Numbered from the stretch's first letter, positions 14,165-21,317 are shown. The stretch: 21,916 bases of DNA from JBFMEX01 sp040752215 (GCA_040752215.1 JBFMEX010000018.1:1-21916); one strand, 5' to 3'. Program-made: numbers and translations. Notes: a model not told the origin generated them from the sequence alone.

Positions 14165-15772
14165 TCACTCCTTCCCTGCGCCGTCCTCGAGCGCGCGCGC
14201 GACGCGTCTCAGGATCACCTTGCGCGCGCGCTCGTCGCCCGCCGCCTCCAGTGCGGCACGCAGATCGAGCGTCAGCTGCGCCAGCTCGTTGTGCCAGTCG
14301 GGGCGGCCGACGGTCTCGGGCGGAAGGCGGCGCGGCGCGGGGCGCTGGCGCGGGCTCGCGCCGCTGCCGGTCAGCTCGAGCTCGTCGTCGAGCACCGGGC
14401 TGACGATCCGCTCGGCCGGCATTCCGCGCGCGGCGAGCGCCTCGGCGAGCGCGGTCATCTCCGCCTCCTCGCCGTGGGTCAGATACAGCGCGCGTTTGAT
14501 CGGCATGCGGGCGCCGATCCACTCGACCAGCTCGGCCCCGTCGGCGTGGCCGGAGTAGACCTCGAGCTGGCGGATGCGCGCCTGCACCTTGATGTCCGCG
14601 CCCTGGATCGTGACCACCGGCACGCCGTCCGCCAGCAGCCGGCCGAGCGTGCCCTGGGCCTGGAAGCCGACCAGCAGCACGGTGGCGCTGCGGTGCCAGA
14701 GCCAGCGCTTCAGGTGATGGCGGATGCGGCCGGCCTCGCACATCCCGCTGGCGGCGAGCACGATCGCGCCGCCGGTGATGCGGTCGATACGCTTGCTGTC
14801 GTCGCTGGTCTCGGTCGGGAAGATGCCCGGATGCGCGAGCAGGCCGAGGCCGCCGCGGACGTCCTCCAGCTGATGGGCATGCTGCTCGAACACGCGCGTC
14901 ACCTGGATGGCGAGCGGGGAGTCGAGGAAGATCGGCGCGCGGGGGATGGCCTCCATGCCCTGCAGCTTGATCAAATCGGCAATCACCTCCTGGGTCCGCT
15001 CGACGGCGAAGATCGGGATCAGCAGCATGCCGTCGCCGCGTAGCGCCTCCTTGACCTCGCCGGCGAGGATGCGGCGGCGCTGCTCGGGCGTCACACGCGC
15101 GCGCTTGCGACCGCCGTAGGTCGATTCCGCGATCACGTAGTCGAAGTTGTCCGGCGCGTCGGGGTCGGGATGGAACAGCTTGTGCTCGGGGCCGATGTCG
15201 CCGGAGAACAAGAGACGCAATAGCCGCTGGTCGCTGTCGCCGGTCGCGATCTCGACCTCGATCGAGCTGGAGCCGAGGATGTGGCCGGCGTTCCAGTATC
15301 TCGCGCGCACGCCCTCGCCGGCCTCGATCCACTGCTCGTAGGCGACCGGACGAATGCGCTCCAGCGACGCCTCGGCATCGAGGCGGGTGTAGATCGGCGC
15401 CACCTCGGGGCGGCCGCGCCGCGCGTTGCGGACGTTGAGTTGCTCGACCTCCATCTCCTGGATGTGACCGCTGTCGGGCAACATGAAGGAGAGCAGATCG
15501 CGCGTGCCCTGGGTCGCGTGGATCGGCCCGGCGAAGCCCTGCTTGACGAGCTTCGGCAGCAGGCCGGAATGATCGATGTGGGCGTGCGTCAGGAGCACGA
15601 AATCGATGTTGGAGGGCGTGAACGGGAACGGGCCGTAGTTGAGCTCCTTGAGCGTCTTGGCGCCCTGGAACAGCCCGCAATCGACGAGGAAGCTCGTGGC
15701 CGGCGTCCTCAGCCAGTAGCACGATCCAGTGACGGTACGCGCGGCGCCGCAGAAGCGGATGGTAACGCTCAC
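14165..15772 (-). CDS. Beta-CASP family metallo-beta-lactamase ribonuclease (CPSF/Ysh1-like)
   Basis: This is a 535-residue RNA-processing nuclease of the metallo-beta-lactamase/beta-CASP class. It opens with the typical VTIRFCGAARTVTGSCY. Metal ligands are all present: THAHIDHSG (H63, H65, D67, H68), NAGHILGSSS (H164) and FSGDIGP (D192). Beta-CASP motif A is AESTYGGR (E216), motif B is the His pair in GRIRHHLKRWL (H352/H353), and motif C is YSGHADGAEL (H409). A late His is at 433 in YLTHGEEAEM. FAVERTQEVI matches the usual FAVGRTQE. The C-terminal ~75 residues are a less conserved charged tail. The start is a GTG at 15772 with GGAGG 5 nt upstream. It lies between hsp20 and the SAM synthetase, and an 11-bp hairpin precedes it. 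Exo- versus endonuclease mode cannot be told from sequence. Confidence 0.93.
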   Translation of the reverse strand: MSVTIRFCGAARTVTGSCYWLRTPATSFLVDCGLFQGAKTLKELNYGPFPFTPSNIDFVLLTHAHIDHSGLLPKLVKQGFAGPIHATQGTRDLLSFMLPDSGHIQEMEVEQLNVRNARRGRPEVAPIYTRLDAEASLERIRPVAYEQWIEAGEGVRARYWNAGHILGSSSIEVEIATGDSDQRLLRLLFSGDIGPEHKLFHPDPDAPDNFDYVIAESTYGGRKRARVTPEQRRRILAGEVKEALRGDGMLLIPIFAVERTQEVIADLIKLQGMEAIPRAPIFLDSPLAIQVTRVFEQHAHQLEDVRGGLGLLAHPGIFPTETSDDSKRIDRITGGAIVLAASGMCEAGRIRHHLKRWLWHRSATVLLVGFQAQGTLGRLLADGVPVVTIQGADIKVQARIRQLEVYSGHADGAELVEWIGARMPIKRALYLTHGEEAEMTALAEALAARGMPAERIVSPVLDDELELTGSGASPRQRPAPRRLPPETVGRPDWHNELAQLTLDLRAALEAAGDERARKVILRRVARALEDGAGKE

Positions 15773-15804
15773 TCGGGCCTCCGTGCTGTCCCGGTCGCCG
15801 GCGC

Positions 15805-15831
15805 CGCGGAGCGGGGCGGGCCCGCTCCGCG
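15805..15831 (-). other. Strong hairpin between hsp20 and the beta-CASP nuclease gene
   Basis: CGCGGAGCGGG (15805-15815) pairs perfectly with CCCGCTCCGCG (15821-15831), an 11-bp GC stem with a 5-nt loop. No T-tract follows on the minus strand. It starts 10 bp after the hsp20 stop and ends about 33 bp before the nuclease start. It more likely protects the 3' end of hsp20 mRNA, or marks a processing site, than stops transcription outright; a partial terminator is also possible. Confidence 0.65.
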
Positions 15832-15840
15832 CTCGAGTCC

Positions 15841-16332
15841 TCAGGCCTTGCCGATCGGGATCTTCTTTTCCGCCTTGGCCACCTCGGGCCGCTTCGGCAG
15901 CGTGACGCGCAGCACACCCTTGTCGAACTCGGCGGCGATCCTCTCGTCGTCGACCGAATCCGGCAGGCGGAACGAGCGCTCGAAGCTGCCGTAGCTGCGC
16001 TCAGTCAGATGATAATCGTCCTTCTTCTCCTCGCGCTCGGACTTCTTCTCGCCCTTGATCGTCAGCACGCCCTCGCGCAGCGTCACGTGCACGTCCTTTT
16101 CCTCGGCACCGGGCAGCTCGGCCTCGACGACGATCTCCTTGTCGTTCTCGCGCACGTCGATGCTCGGCATGACGACGTTCCTGCCGCCCTGGAAGAACGA
16201 GGCGAGGCGGCTCGGGCCACGCCCGAGGAAGGAGTCGAACACGCGGTCCATCTCGGCGCGCATCTCGGAGAACGGATCGTAGCGGGTCGGCATCGGCTGG
16301 GTCGCTTCGGGCTTCTTGATCTCTTGGGCCAT
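15841..16332 (-). CDS. Hsp20/alpha-crystallin family small heat shock protein
   Basis: This is a 163-residue cytoplasmic holdase chaperone. The N-terminal arm contains YDPFSEMRAEMDRVFDSFLG. The alpha-crystallin domain runs from about 55 to 147, with PSIDVRENDKEIVVEAELPG (56-75), the KDVHVTLREGVLTIKGEKK strand pair, YHLTERSYGSFERSFRLPD and GVLRVTLPK (139-147). The C-terminal I-x-I anchor is IPI (158-160), so oligomer assembly should be normal. The start is the ATG at 16332 with GGAGAC about 9 nt upstream; the 26 codons before it are unlike the family. It is the first gene of the hsp20/nuclease/SAM-synthetase run. It is divergent from the DUF6629-like gene, with a FNR/FixK-type palindrome upstream. 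Confidence 0.96.
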   Translation of the reverse strand: MAQEIKKPEATQPMPTRYDPFSEMRAEMDRVFDSFLGRGPSRLASFFQGGRNVVMPSIDVRENDKEIVVEAELPGAEEKDVHVTLREGVLTIKGEKKSEREEKKDDYHLTERSYGSFERSFRLPDSVDDERIAAEFDKGVLRVTLPKRPEVAKAEKKIPIGKA

Positions 16333-16396
16333 TGTCGCGTCTCCATCTGTTGCATGGATAATGCGCGGAAGCTTGTCCCGGCAACGCGCGCCGTCA

Positions 16397-16410
16397 TTGA
16401 CGCCCGTCAA
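16397..16410 (-). promoter_or_regulatory. FNR/FixK-type binding site (TTGA-N6-TCAA) upstream of hsp20
   Basis: TTGACGCCCGTCAA is a perfect inverted repeat (6-bp arms, 2-bp centre) and fits the CRP/FNR-family consensus TTGA-N6-TCAA used by FNR and FixK in alphaproteobacteria. Its centre is about 71 bp upstream of the hsp20 ATG and about 131 bp upstream of the divergent DUF6629-like start. The best -10-like hexamer I see for hsp20 is CATTAT (16363-16358). That would put the site near -52, not the standard -41.5, so the promoter geometry is unsettled. Confidence 0.55.
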
Positions 16411-16534
16411 CAGTTACCTTCGTCCGTGGTCGAACGAGCGTGCGGTCGACCGGGTGCCGACGGGGCGGCTTGTGTGCAAGCGTCGTGGACCCCATGATGC
16501 AGCCCCGCGCGACGATGATCAGGGCTCATTGCAA

Positions 16535-17194
16535 GTGTGCTTCTCGGCGACGGCGAGCTTCCTTTCGGCAGGCGTCACCGGTGTCATCGGGCTCGCCGCG
16601 GTGGCGCGCGCGCGCACGCGCCGCGAGCTCCCCATGGCGGCGGTCCCGCTCGTGTTCTCGGCGCAGCAGACGGTCGAGGGGCTGCTCTGGCTGACGCTGC
16701 CGAATGCGCCGGACGGGCCGGCGACGAGCGCGCTGACGCTCGCGTTCCTGCTGTTCGCGGAGGTGCTGTGGCCGGTGTATGCGCCGCTCGCCGCGCTGCT
16801 GATCGAGCCGTCGGCGCGGCGTGCCCGCGCGCTGCTCGTCTGTCTTCTGAGTGGGACTGCGGTCGCCGGCTATCTGCTCATCGGGCTGCTGACGGGACGC
16901 CCCGGCGCGGTGATCGACGGCGGTCACATCGTCTACGACCGCGCGAGCCCGCAGCCGGAATGGGTCTTGATGAGCTACCTGCTGGCGACGACGCTGGCGC
17001 TGGCGCTCTCGTCTTGGCCGGTGATCCGCGTGCTCGCCAGCGTGATCGCGATTGGCTACGGCGTCGCCTACTTCCTCTACTGGAACGCCTTCATCTCGGT
17101 GTGGTGCTTCTTCGCCGCCGCCGCGAGCGTGATCGTCCTCGCGCATTTCGAGATGGCGCGGGTAGCGGCGGCGGAGAGGGTGGGGCGGGGGTAG
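16535..17194 (+). CDS. DUF6629-like integral membrane protein
   Basis: This is a 219-residue membrane protein of unknown function. It starts with the family signature [MV]CFSATASFLSAG, followed by RARTRRELPMAAVPLVFSAQQTVEGLLWL, a block typical of this family. Hydrophobic segments fall at about residues 6-23, 33-50, 60-85, 95-118, 145-170 and 175-205. The short C-terminal tail is cytoplasmic-looking (Arg-rich). The start is the GTG at 16535, because family members begin at the CFSATASF block; the upstream CAGGG is a weak ribosome binding site. An upstream in-frame extension to 16316 would overlap hsp20 and is rejected. It is transcribed away from hsp20 and could share its control region. No function is known for this family. 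Confidence 0.85.
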   Translation: MCFSATASFLSAGVTGVIGLAAVARARTRRELPMAAVPLVFSAQQTVEGLLWLTLPNAPDGPATSALTLAFLLFAEVLWPVYAPLAALLIEPSARRARALLVCLLSGTAVAGYLLIGLLTGRPGAVIDGGHIVYDRASPQPEWVLMSYLLATTLALALSSWPVIRVLASVIAIGYGVAYFLYWNAFISVWCFFAAAASVIVLAHFEMARVAAAERVGRG

Positions 17195-17345
17195 GGCGGG
17201 CGACGCCTCCGCCGTCAGCTTGGGACCAGAAGCACGCGTTCGGTGCTGCGGTCGCAGGCGACCAACATGAGACGTCCAGTGGTCACGCTGGCTCGGTGAT
17301 CGACGGATTGTGAAGAGAATGCGAGTTCCTGGACAAAAAATGAAC

Positions 17346-17422
17346 TGGCGCACCCAAGAGGATTCGAACCTCTGACCTTTGCCTTCGGAGGGCAACGCTC
17401 TATCCAGCTGAGCTATGGGTGC
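17346..17422 (-). tRNA. tRNA-Arg (anticodon CCG)
   Basis: The 77-nt minus-strand sequence folds as a standard tRNA. The acceptor stem is GCACCCA (5') with TGGGTGC (3'), then discriminator G and an encoded CCA. The anticodon stem-loop is TTGCC-CTCCGAA-GGCAA, giving anticodon CCG, which reads CGG (Arg). The T arm is AGAGG-TTCGAAT-CCTCT. On the minus strand a run of six T (17335-17340) follows shortly after the 3' end and may terminate the transcript. A 6-bp hairpin, GGCCGC-GT-GCGGCC (17427-17440), lies just upstream. Confidence 0.97.
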
Positions 17423-17545
17423 AGCGGGCCGCGTGCGGCCAGGGGCTTCTTATCCCATTCCGACGCTGGCCGCAAACCGAGCCGCCGGGGCACCGCGCTG
17501 GCCGAGGCCGACACGCCGAGATCGATGGGCCTTGCCCGCTGCCGA

Positions 17546-17986
17546 TCACTCCTTCGGCTTGCGGTAGACCTTGTGGCAGGCGCTGCAGTTGCCGACGACC
17601 TTGGGAAACTCCTCCTGGAAGCTGAACTCGTCGGTGATGGTGGCGGTCGCCGCCTTGGCGTCGGCGGCGAGCTTCTTGTAGCGGTCGATGACGTCCTGCT
17701 TCTTTTCCCAGATCACGGGGAGCGCCTCGGTCTCGCCGCCGGTCTTTGAGTCGTCGGGGAACAGGTCGGGAAGCTTGGCCGCGCCGTCCTGGTAGGCGGC
17801 GAGCGCCGCCTTGACCTTGGCGAGGTCGAACGGGGCTTCGCCCTTCATCATCGCGCCCGGCGCCTCGGTGGCCTTGCCCATCCCTTTCAGCGTGTCCTTG
17901 CGGGCCTTGATTGCATCGAGGTTCTGGGCCGAGGCGGACGAGAGGGTGATCAAGGCGAGAGCGGCGGCAGTGACGAAGCGCAGCAT
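17546..17986 (-). CDS. Cytochrome c'-type (class II) monohaem cytochrome c, exported
   Basis: This is a 146-residue periplasmic four-helix-bundle cytochrome. Residues 1-20 are a signal peptide with an A-S-A cut site before QN. The haem-binding CSACH is close to the C-terminus (C134, C137, H138) and is followed by KVYRKPKE. A near-C-terminal CxxCH is the hallmark of class II cytochromes c (c', c556). Charged amphipathic helices fill residues 22-130. The fold can bind NO or CO, or act in electron transfer; which applies here cannot be told. The sixth-ligand position is unclear: M36 and the M46/M47 pair are candidates. The start is the ATG at 17986 with AGGAG about 7 nt upstream. It lies upstream of tRNA-Arg on the same strand. 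Confidence 0.93.
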   Translation of the reverse strand: MLRFVTAAALALITLSSASAQNLDAIKARKDTLKGMGKATEAPGAMMKGEAPFDLAKVKAALAAYQDGAAKLPDLFPDDSKTGGETEALPVIWEKKQDVIDRYKKLAADAKAATATITDEFSFQEEFPKVVGNCSACHKVYRKPKE

Positions 17987-18160
17987 CGGTGTCTCCTCGG
18001 CGCTATTGGTGAGAAGCGGCTCGGCCCGGCCACGCAGCGGCAGCCGGCGGTGGACGCTCGAACCCGTATCGGACGCCGGAGCGACAGAAGCAAGCCGAGC
18101 GCGCGAGAATATGGCGGACCGTGACGGTCGCATGACAGAGTGCGGCGCGGACAAACGAAA

Positions 18161-18182
18161 GCGCCGGTCTAAGGACCGGCGC
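18161..18182 (-). terminator. Rho-independent-type terminator after the small gene at 18257-18514
   Basis: GCGCCGGTC (18161-18169) and GACCGGCGC (18174-18182) form a perfect 9-bp stem with a 4-nt loop. On the minus strand the stem is followed by TTTCGTTTG. It lies about 75 bp after the stop at 18257, which supports that small frame being a real transcribed gene. Confidence 0.7.
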
Positions 18183-18256
18183 CACGGAGATCATCCTTTG
18201 ATCGTCGTATCGACGGGCAAGCAGGTGCTCGCCGCCCGCCCCGCACGACCCGGTCG

Positions 18257-18514
18257 TCAGGCGGTGGCCCTGGTCGGCAGCCAGCCGGCCACCCAGTCCT
18301 TGACCGCCGTCGCCTTGATGGCGCCCGACTGCCACTCGACGCGCGCCATTGCATGAGTCCAACGGGCGGGGCTCGCGGGTGTCGGAGCCTGCGCGGGCTC
18401 GAGGCCGCGGGTCTCGTACGTCCCGGTCTTGCCGGCGACGGTCAGAAGCTCCTCGGACGCAGCCATGGCGTAACCCGCCGCCTGCGCCGCCGACATCAGT
18501 GTTTTCATACTCAT
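18257..18514 (-). CDS. Small protein of unknown function (85 residues)
   Basis: I do not recognise this protein. It reads MSMKTLMSAAQAAGYAMAAS, then EELLTVAGKTGTYETRGLEP, a Pro/Ala-rich linker, and RWTHAMARVEWQSGAIKATA followed by VKDWVAGWLPTRATA. The mix of charged residues and tryptophans looks like a small soluble protein and not a random frame. There is no convincing signal peptide or membrane segment. The start is the ATG at 18514 with GAGGG 9 nt upstream; a second ATG at 18508 is possible. Support for a real gene comes from a terminator downstream (18161-18182) and an AT-rich promoter-like stretch with a 12-bp palindrome upstream (18622-18650). Confidence 0.65.
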   Translation of the reverse strand: MSMKTLMSAAQAAGYAMAASEELLTVAGKTGTYETRGLEPAQAPTPASPARWTHAMARVEWQSGAIKATAVKDWVAGWLPTRATA

Positions 18515-18621
18515 GGCACCCGACCCTCGGGATGCCGGAACCGCCTCTTGCCGGGCTCGCGCGTACGCGACCCTTTCGGCCGCTGCGGCGGAGCCCGGAG
18601 TCCCGGCTTCACCCGTGACTT

Positions 18622-18650
18622 CATGATGAGACAATATTGTCGCAGGTCAA
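18622..18650 (-). promoter_or_regulatory. Promoter-like region with a palindromic operator upstream of the small gene at 18257
   Basis: On the minus strand, TTGACC (18650-18645) is a good -35, with ATCATG or CATCAT about 16-17 nt further on as a weak -10. The spacer contains the perfect 12-bp palindrome GACAATATTGTC (18630-18641), placed where a repressor would block polymerase. The surrounding DNA (18626-18665) is by far the most AT-rich in the window. I cannot assign the palindrome to a regulator. Confidence 0.4.
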
Positions 18651-18794
18651 GTTATTTTTAAGTGAAAACACCGCTCAGACTTGCATTGCGATGCAGTATC
18701 GCAATTGCACGCGAAGTTGTTGCGTTGCAGAGCAAATCGAGCGCTGCCCAGGCGCAAGATGCGCGCCGGTCACCCGTTCTGCTGTGTGCCTTCG

Positions 18795-18935
18795 CTACTG
18801 TGGATCGATCGGCGGGGGACCGCCATGGCGCCGTCGCGGGCGGTCGCCCTGCTGCGCGGCGACGAGCAGCGCGGTGGCGATCACGAAACCGACCAGCAGG
18901 CCGGTCTGTACCAGCATGGCCAGGAAATGGGTCAT
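18795..18935 (-). CDS. Small single-pass membrane protein (46 residues), unknown function
   Basis: The frame begins MTHFLAMLVQTGLLVGFVIA and continues TALLVAAQQ, a single hydrophobic helix of about 22 residues. A short, basic and proline-rich tail (GDRPRRRHGG, PPPIDPQ) follows. The ATG at 18935 has GAGAGG 5 nt upstream. The helix plus positive tail gives N-out/C-in topology by the positive-inside rule. Such small proteins are easily missed, and a chance frame cannot be excluded in GC-rich DNA. It lies upstream of and divergent from the EF-G-like gene. Confidence 0.45.
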   Translation of the reverse strand: MTHFLAMLVQTGLLVGFVIATALLVAAQQGDRPRRRHGGPPPIDPQ

Positions 18936-18966
18936 CGCAGCCTCTCGCTTGCGTTGCGTACACGTG

Positions 18967-18995
18967 TTGGCTCGGTCACCCGGTCCAGGCACAAT
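18967..18995 (+). promoter_or_regulatory. Possible promoter of the EF-G-like gene
   Basis: TTGGCT (18967-18972) and CACAAT (18990-18995) are spaced 17 nt apart and each match the sigma-70 hexamers at four of six positions. They lie about 200 bp upstream of the ATG at 19194. The intervening stretch (18996-19193) has no gene I can support. Confidence 0.25.
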
Positions 18996-19193
18996 TCATT
19001 CGTCTCGCACACAACCGACGGCCTGCGCTGTCCTCTCGGGAACAGCTGCGCGGCTAACCGGCCAATTGCGCTTCCTCCTTGCCAGTCTCGTCCGAGCGGA
19101 CGAACATGGGGCCTGCCGCGCTCCTCCCGCGCGGGGTGCGGCCGCGCGAGCACGCGCGCCAAATTGGTCCAACGCCAGCCAAGGGAGGAGAAC

Positions 19194-21242
19194 ATGGGGC
19201 AATCCGACGGCTCAAAAGGCCGCAGCGCCCGCTGCATCGCACTGATCGGGCCTTATCTCTCGGGTAAGACGGCCCTGCTCGAGGCGATAATGGCCCGCAC
19301 CGGGGCCATCACCCGCGCCGGCACGATCACCGATAAGAATACCCTCGGCGACGCCAGCCCCGAGGCGCGCGAGCACGGCATGAGCGTCTCGCTCAACGTC
19401 GCCGACACGACCTTCCTCGGAGACAGCTTCACGTTCGTCGACTGCCCCGGCTCGATCGAGTTCCAGACCGAGGGCGCGCTGGCGCTCACCGCCTGCGACG
19501 CGGCCATCGTCGTCACCGAGCCCGATCCCAAGCGCGTGCCGGCCCTGCAGCTGATCCTGAAGCAGCTGGAGGACCGCGGCATTCCCCACTTCCTGTTCCT
19601 CAACAAGATCGACACCTTCGCGACACCGGTGCGCGACATCGTGCCGATGCTGCAGCCGGCGAGCGCGAAGCCGCTGGTGCTGCGCCAGATCCCGATCTGG
19701 GAGAACGACATCGTGACCGGCTTCGTCGACCTCGCCTCCGAGCGCGCCTACGTCTACCGGGAGCATGCGCCGAGCGAGATCGTCGAGCTGCCCGGAACAC
19801 TCAAGGAGCGCGAGAAGGAGGCCCGCTTCCACATGCTGGAGCAGCTCGCCGACTATGACGACGAGCTGATGGAGCAATTGCTCTCCGACATGGAGCCGCC
19901 GAAGGACCGCGTGTTCGACGATCTCTCGAAGGAGCTGCGCGAAGGCCTCATCTGCCCGGTGCTGCTCGGCTCGGCTACGCACGGGCACGGCATCCTCCGA
20001 CTGTTGAAGGCGATCCGCCACGAGGTGCCGTTCGTCACCGAGACAGCGCGCAGGCTGAAGCTCGAGAACGCCAAGTCGTCGGCCTACGTGTTCAAGACCT
20101 CCCACACCGCGCACGGCGGCAAGCTCAGCCTCGCGCGCGTACTGACCGGCGAGCTCGCCGACGGCGCGACCGTCGTCGGCCCCTCGGGCGAGGAGCGGGT
20201 CTCGGGCCTGTTCGCGATGCGCGGCGAGGACGCGAGCAAGCGCGGCACGGCGAAGGCCGGCGATACGGTCGCACTCGGCCGGCTCGAGCATGTCCGCACC
20301 GGCGAGACGATCACGACCGAGAAGTCCGGCGTGGTGCAGGTGAAGGGCCCGGCGCTCTCCGAGCCGGTGCTCGGCGTCGGCATCGGCCTCAAGGACCGCA
20401 AGGACGAGGTGAAGCTGTCCGCCGCGCTCGCCAAGCTGATGGAGGAGGACCCCTCGATCAAGGTCGAGCACACTCAGGACACGCATCAGATCCTGCTGCT
20501 CGGCCAGGGCGAGATGCACCTGCGCGTCTCGCTCGAGCGGCTCGCGCGCAAGTATCAGGTGGACGCCGAGCGCCAGCGCCGGCAGGTACCCTACAAGGAG
20601 ACGATCCGCAAATCGATCGAGGTGCGCGGCCGGCACAAGAAGCAGTCGGGCGGCCACGGCCAGTTTGGCGACGTGGTGGTCGAGATCCGGCCGCTGCCGC
20701 GCGGGGAAGGCTTCCAGTTCGCGGAGACGATCACCGGCGGCGCGGTGCCGCGCCAGTTCATTCCCTCGGTCGAGATCGGTGTCAGGGACTACCTGCAGCA
20801 CGGCCCGCTCGGGTTCCCGGTGGTCGACGTGGCGGTGACGCTGAAGGACGGCTCGTATCACACGGTCGATTCCTCCGACATGGCGTTCCGGCAGGCCGGG
20901 CGAATCGCCATGAGCGAGGGCATGCCGAAGTGCCATCCGGTTCTGCTGGAGCCGATCATGAGCGTCGAGATCGCGATTCCCACCGAGGCGACGGCGCGCA
21001 TCAACGGCATCATCTCGCAGCGCCGCGGTCAGATTCTCGGCTTCGACGCGCGCGAAGGCTGGCCGGGATGGGACGTGGTTGCGGCGCAGATCCCGGCCGC
21101 CGAGATGGACGACTTGATCATCGAGGTCCGCTCGGCGACGTCGGGCGTCGGCACGTTCACCGCGCGCTTCGATCACCTCGCCGAGCTGACCGGCAAGCTG
21201 GCTGATCAGGTGCTGGCGAGCCACAAGGCGGCGGCGGCTTAG
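19194..21242 (+). CDS. Elongation factor G-like translational GTPase (EF-G2 type), switch II His replaced by Ser
   Basis: This is a 682-residue GTPase with EF-G domain order. The G domain has P-loop GPYLSGKT (19-26), switch I-like AREHGMSVSLNVA, G3 FVDCPGS (81-87), G4 NKID (137-140) and a G5-like LLGSATHGHG. A beta-barrel domain II follows (KLSLARVLTGELADGATVVG), then domain III (LLGQGEMHLRVSLERL). Domain IV has KKQSGGHGQFGDVVVEI and domain V has LEPIMSVEIAIPTEATARIN. G3 in ordinary EF-G is DTPGH; here the catalytic His is Ser87. This is a feature of a subset of EF-G-like paralogues. The housekeeping EF-G (with the str operon) is expected elsewhere. The start is the ATG at 19194 with GGGAGGAG just upstream; a longer open frame to 18681 is not credible. 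The role of this paralogue is not established. Confidence 0.93.
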   Translation: MGQSDGSKGRSARCIALIGPYLSGKTALLEAIMARTGAITRAGTITDKNTLGDASPEAREHGMSVSLNVADTTFLGDSFTFVDCPGSIEFQTEGALALTACDAAIVVTEPDPKRVPALQLILKQLEDRGIPHFLFLNKIDTFATPVRDIVPMLQPASAKPLVLRQIPIWENDIVTGFVDLASERAYVYREHAPSEIVELPGTLKEREKEARFHMLEQLADYDDELMEQLLSDMEPPKDRVFDDLSKELREGLICPVLLGSATHGHGILRLLKAIRHEVPFVTETARRLKLENAKSSAYVFKTSHTAHGGKLSLARVLTGELADGATVVGPSGEERVSGLFAMRGEDASKRGTAKAGDTVALGRLEHVRTGETITTEKSGVVQVKGPALSEPVLGVGIGLKDRKDEVKLSAALAKLMEEDPSIKVEHTQDTHQILLLGQGEMHLRVSLERLARKYQVDAERQRRQVPYKETIRKSIEVRGRHKKQSGGHGQFGDVVVEIRPLPRGEGFQFAETITGGAVPRQFIPSVEIGVRDYLQHGPLGFPVVDVAVTLKDGSYHTVDSSDMAFRQAGRIAMSEGMPKCHPVLLEPIMSVEIAIPTEATARINGIISQRRGQILGFDAREGWPGWDVVAAQIPAAEMDDLIIEVRSATSGVGTFTARFDHLAELTGKLADQVLASHKAAAA

Positions 21243-21266
21243 CGGGCCCAGCGTGTGTCGGCTGAA

Positions 21267-21293
21267 GGGGATCGGGTCCATGTGCCCGACCCC
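21267..21293 (+). terminator. Possible hairpin terminator between convergent genes
   Basis: GGGG-AT-CGGG (21267-21276) can pair with CCCG-A-CCCC (21285-21293), a GC-rich stem with one bulge and an 8-nt loop, 25 bp after the EF-G-like stop. There is no T-tract. It sits between two convergent genes and could serve either; this is a weak call. Confidence 0.3.
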
Positions 21294-21317
21294 TGCAGCG
21301 TCGCCCGGGCCGTCGCC

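Noticed and set aside
14968..14977. TTGATCAA sequence resembling half-sites of a FNR-type box
   Set aside because: It lies inside the beta-CASP coding region and has the wrong spacing for the consensus.
13689..15917. Open frame of 742 codons on the minus strand crossing the nuclease and SAM synthetase genes
   Set aside because: It is an alternative frame of the same strand with Arg/Pro/Gly-rich sequence, and it spans two well-supported genes.
19212..21281. Long open frame on the minus strand (689 codons) opposite the EF-G-like gene
   Set aside because: It is a shadow of the EF-G-like coding sequence. There are no recognisable domains, and composition is rich in Arg, Leu, Asp and His, as typical for an antisense frame.
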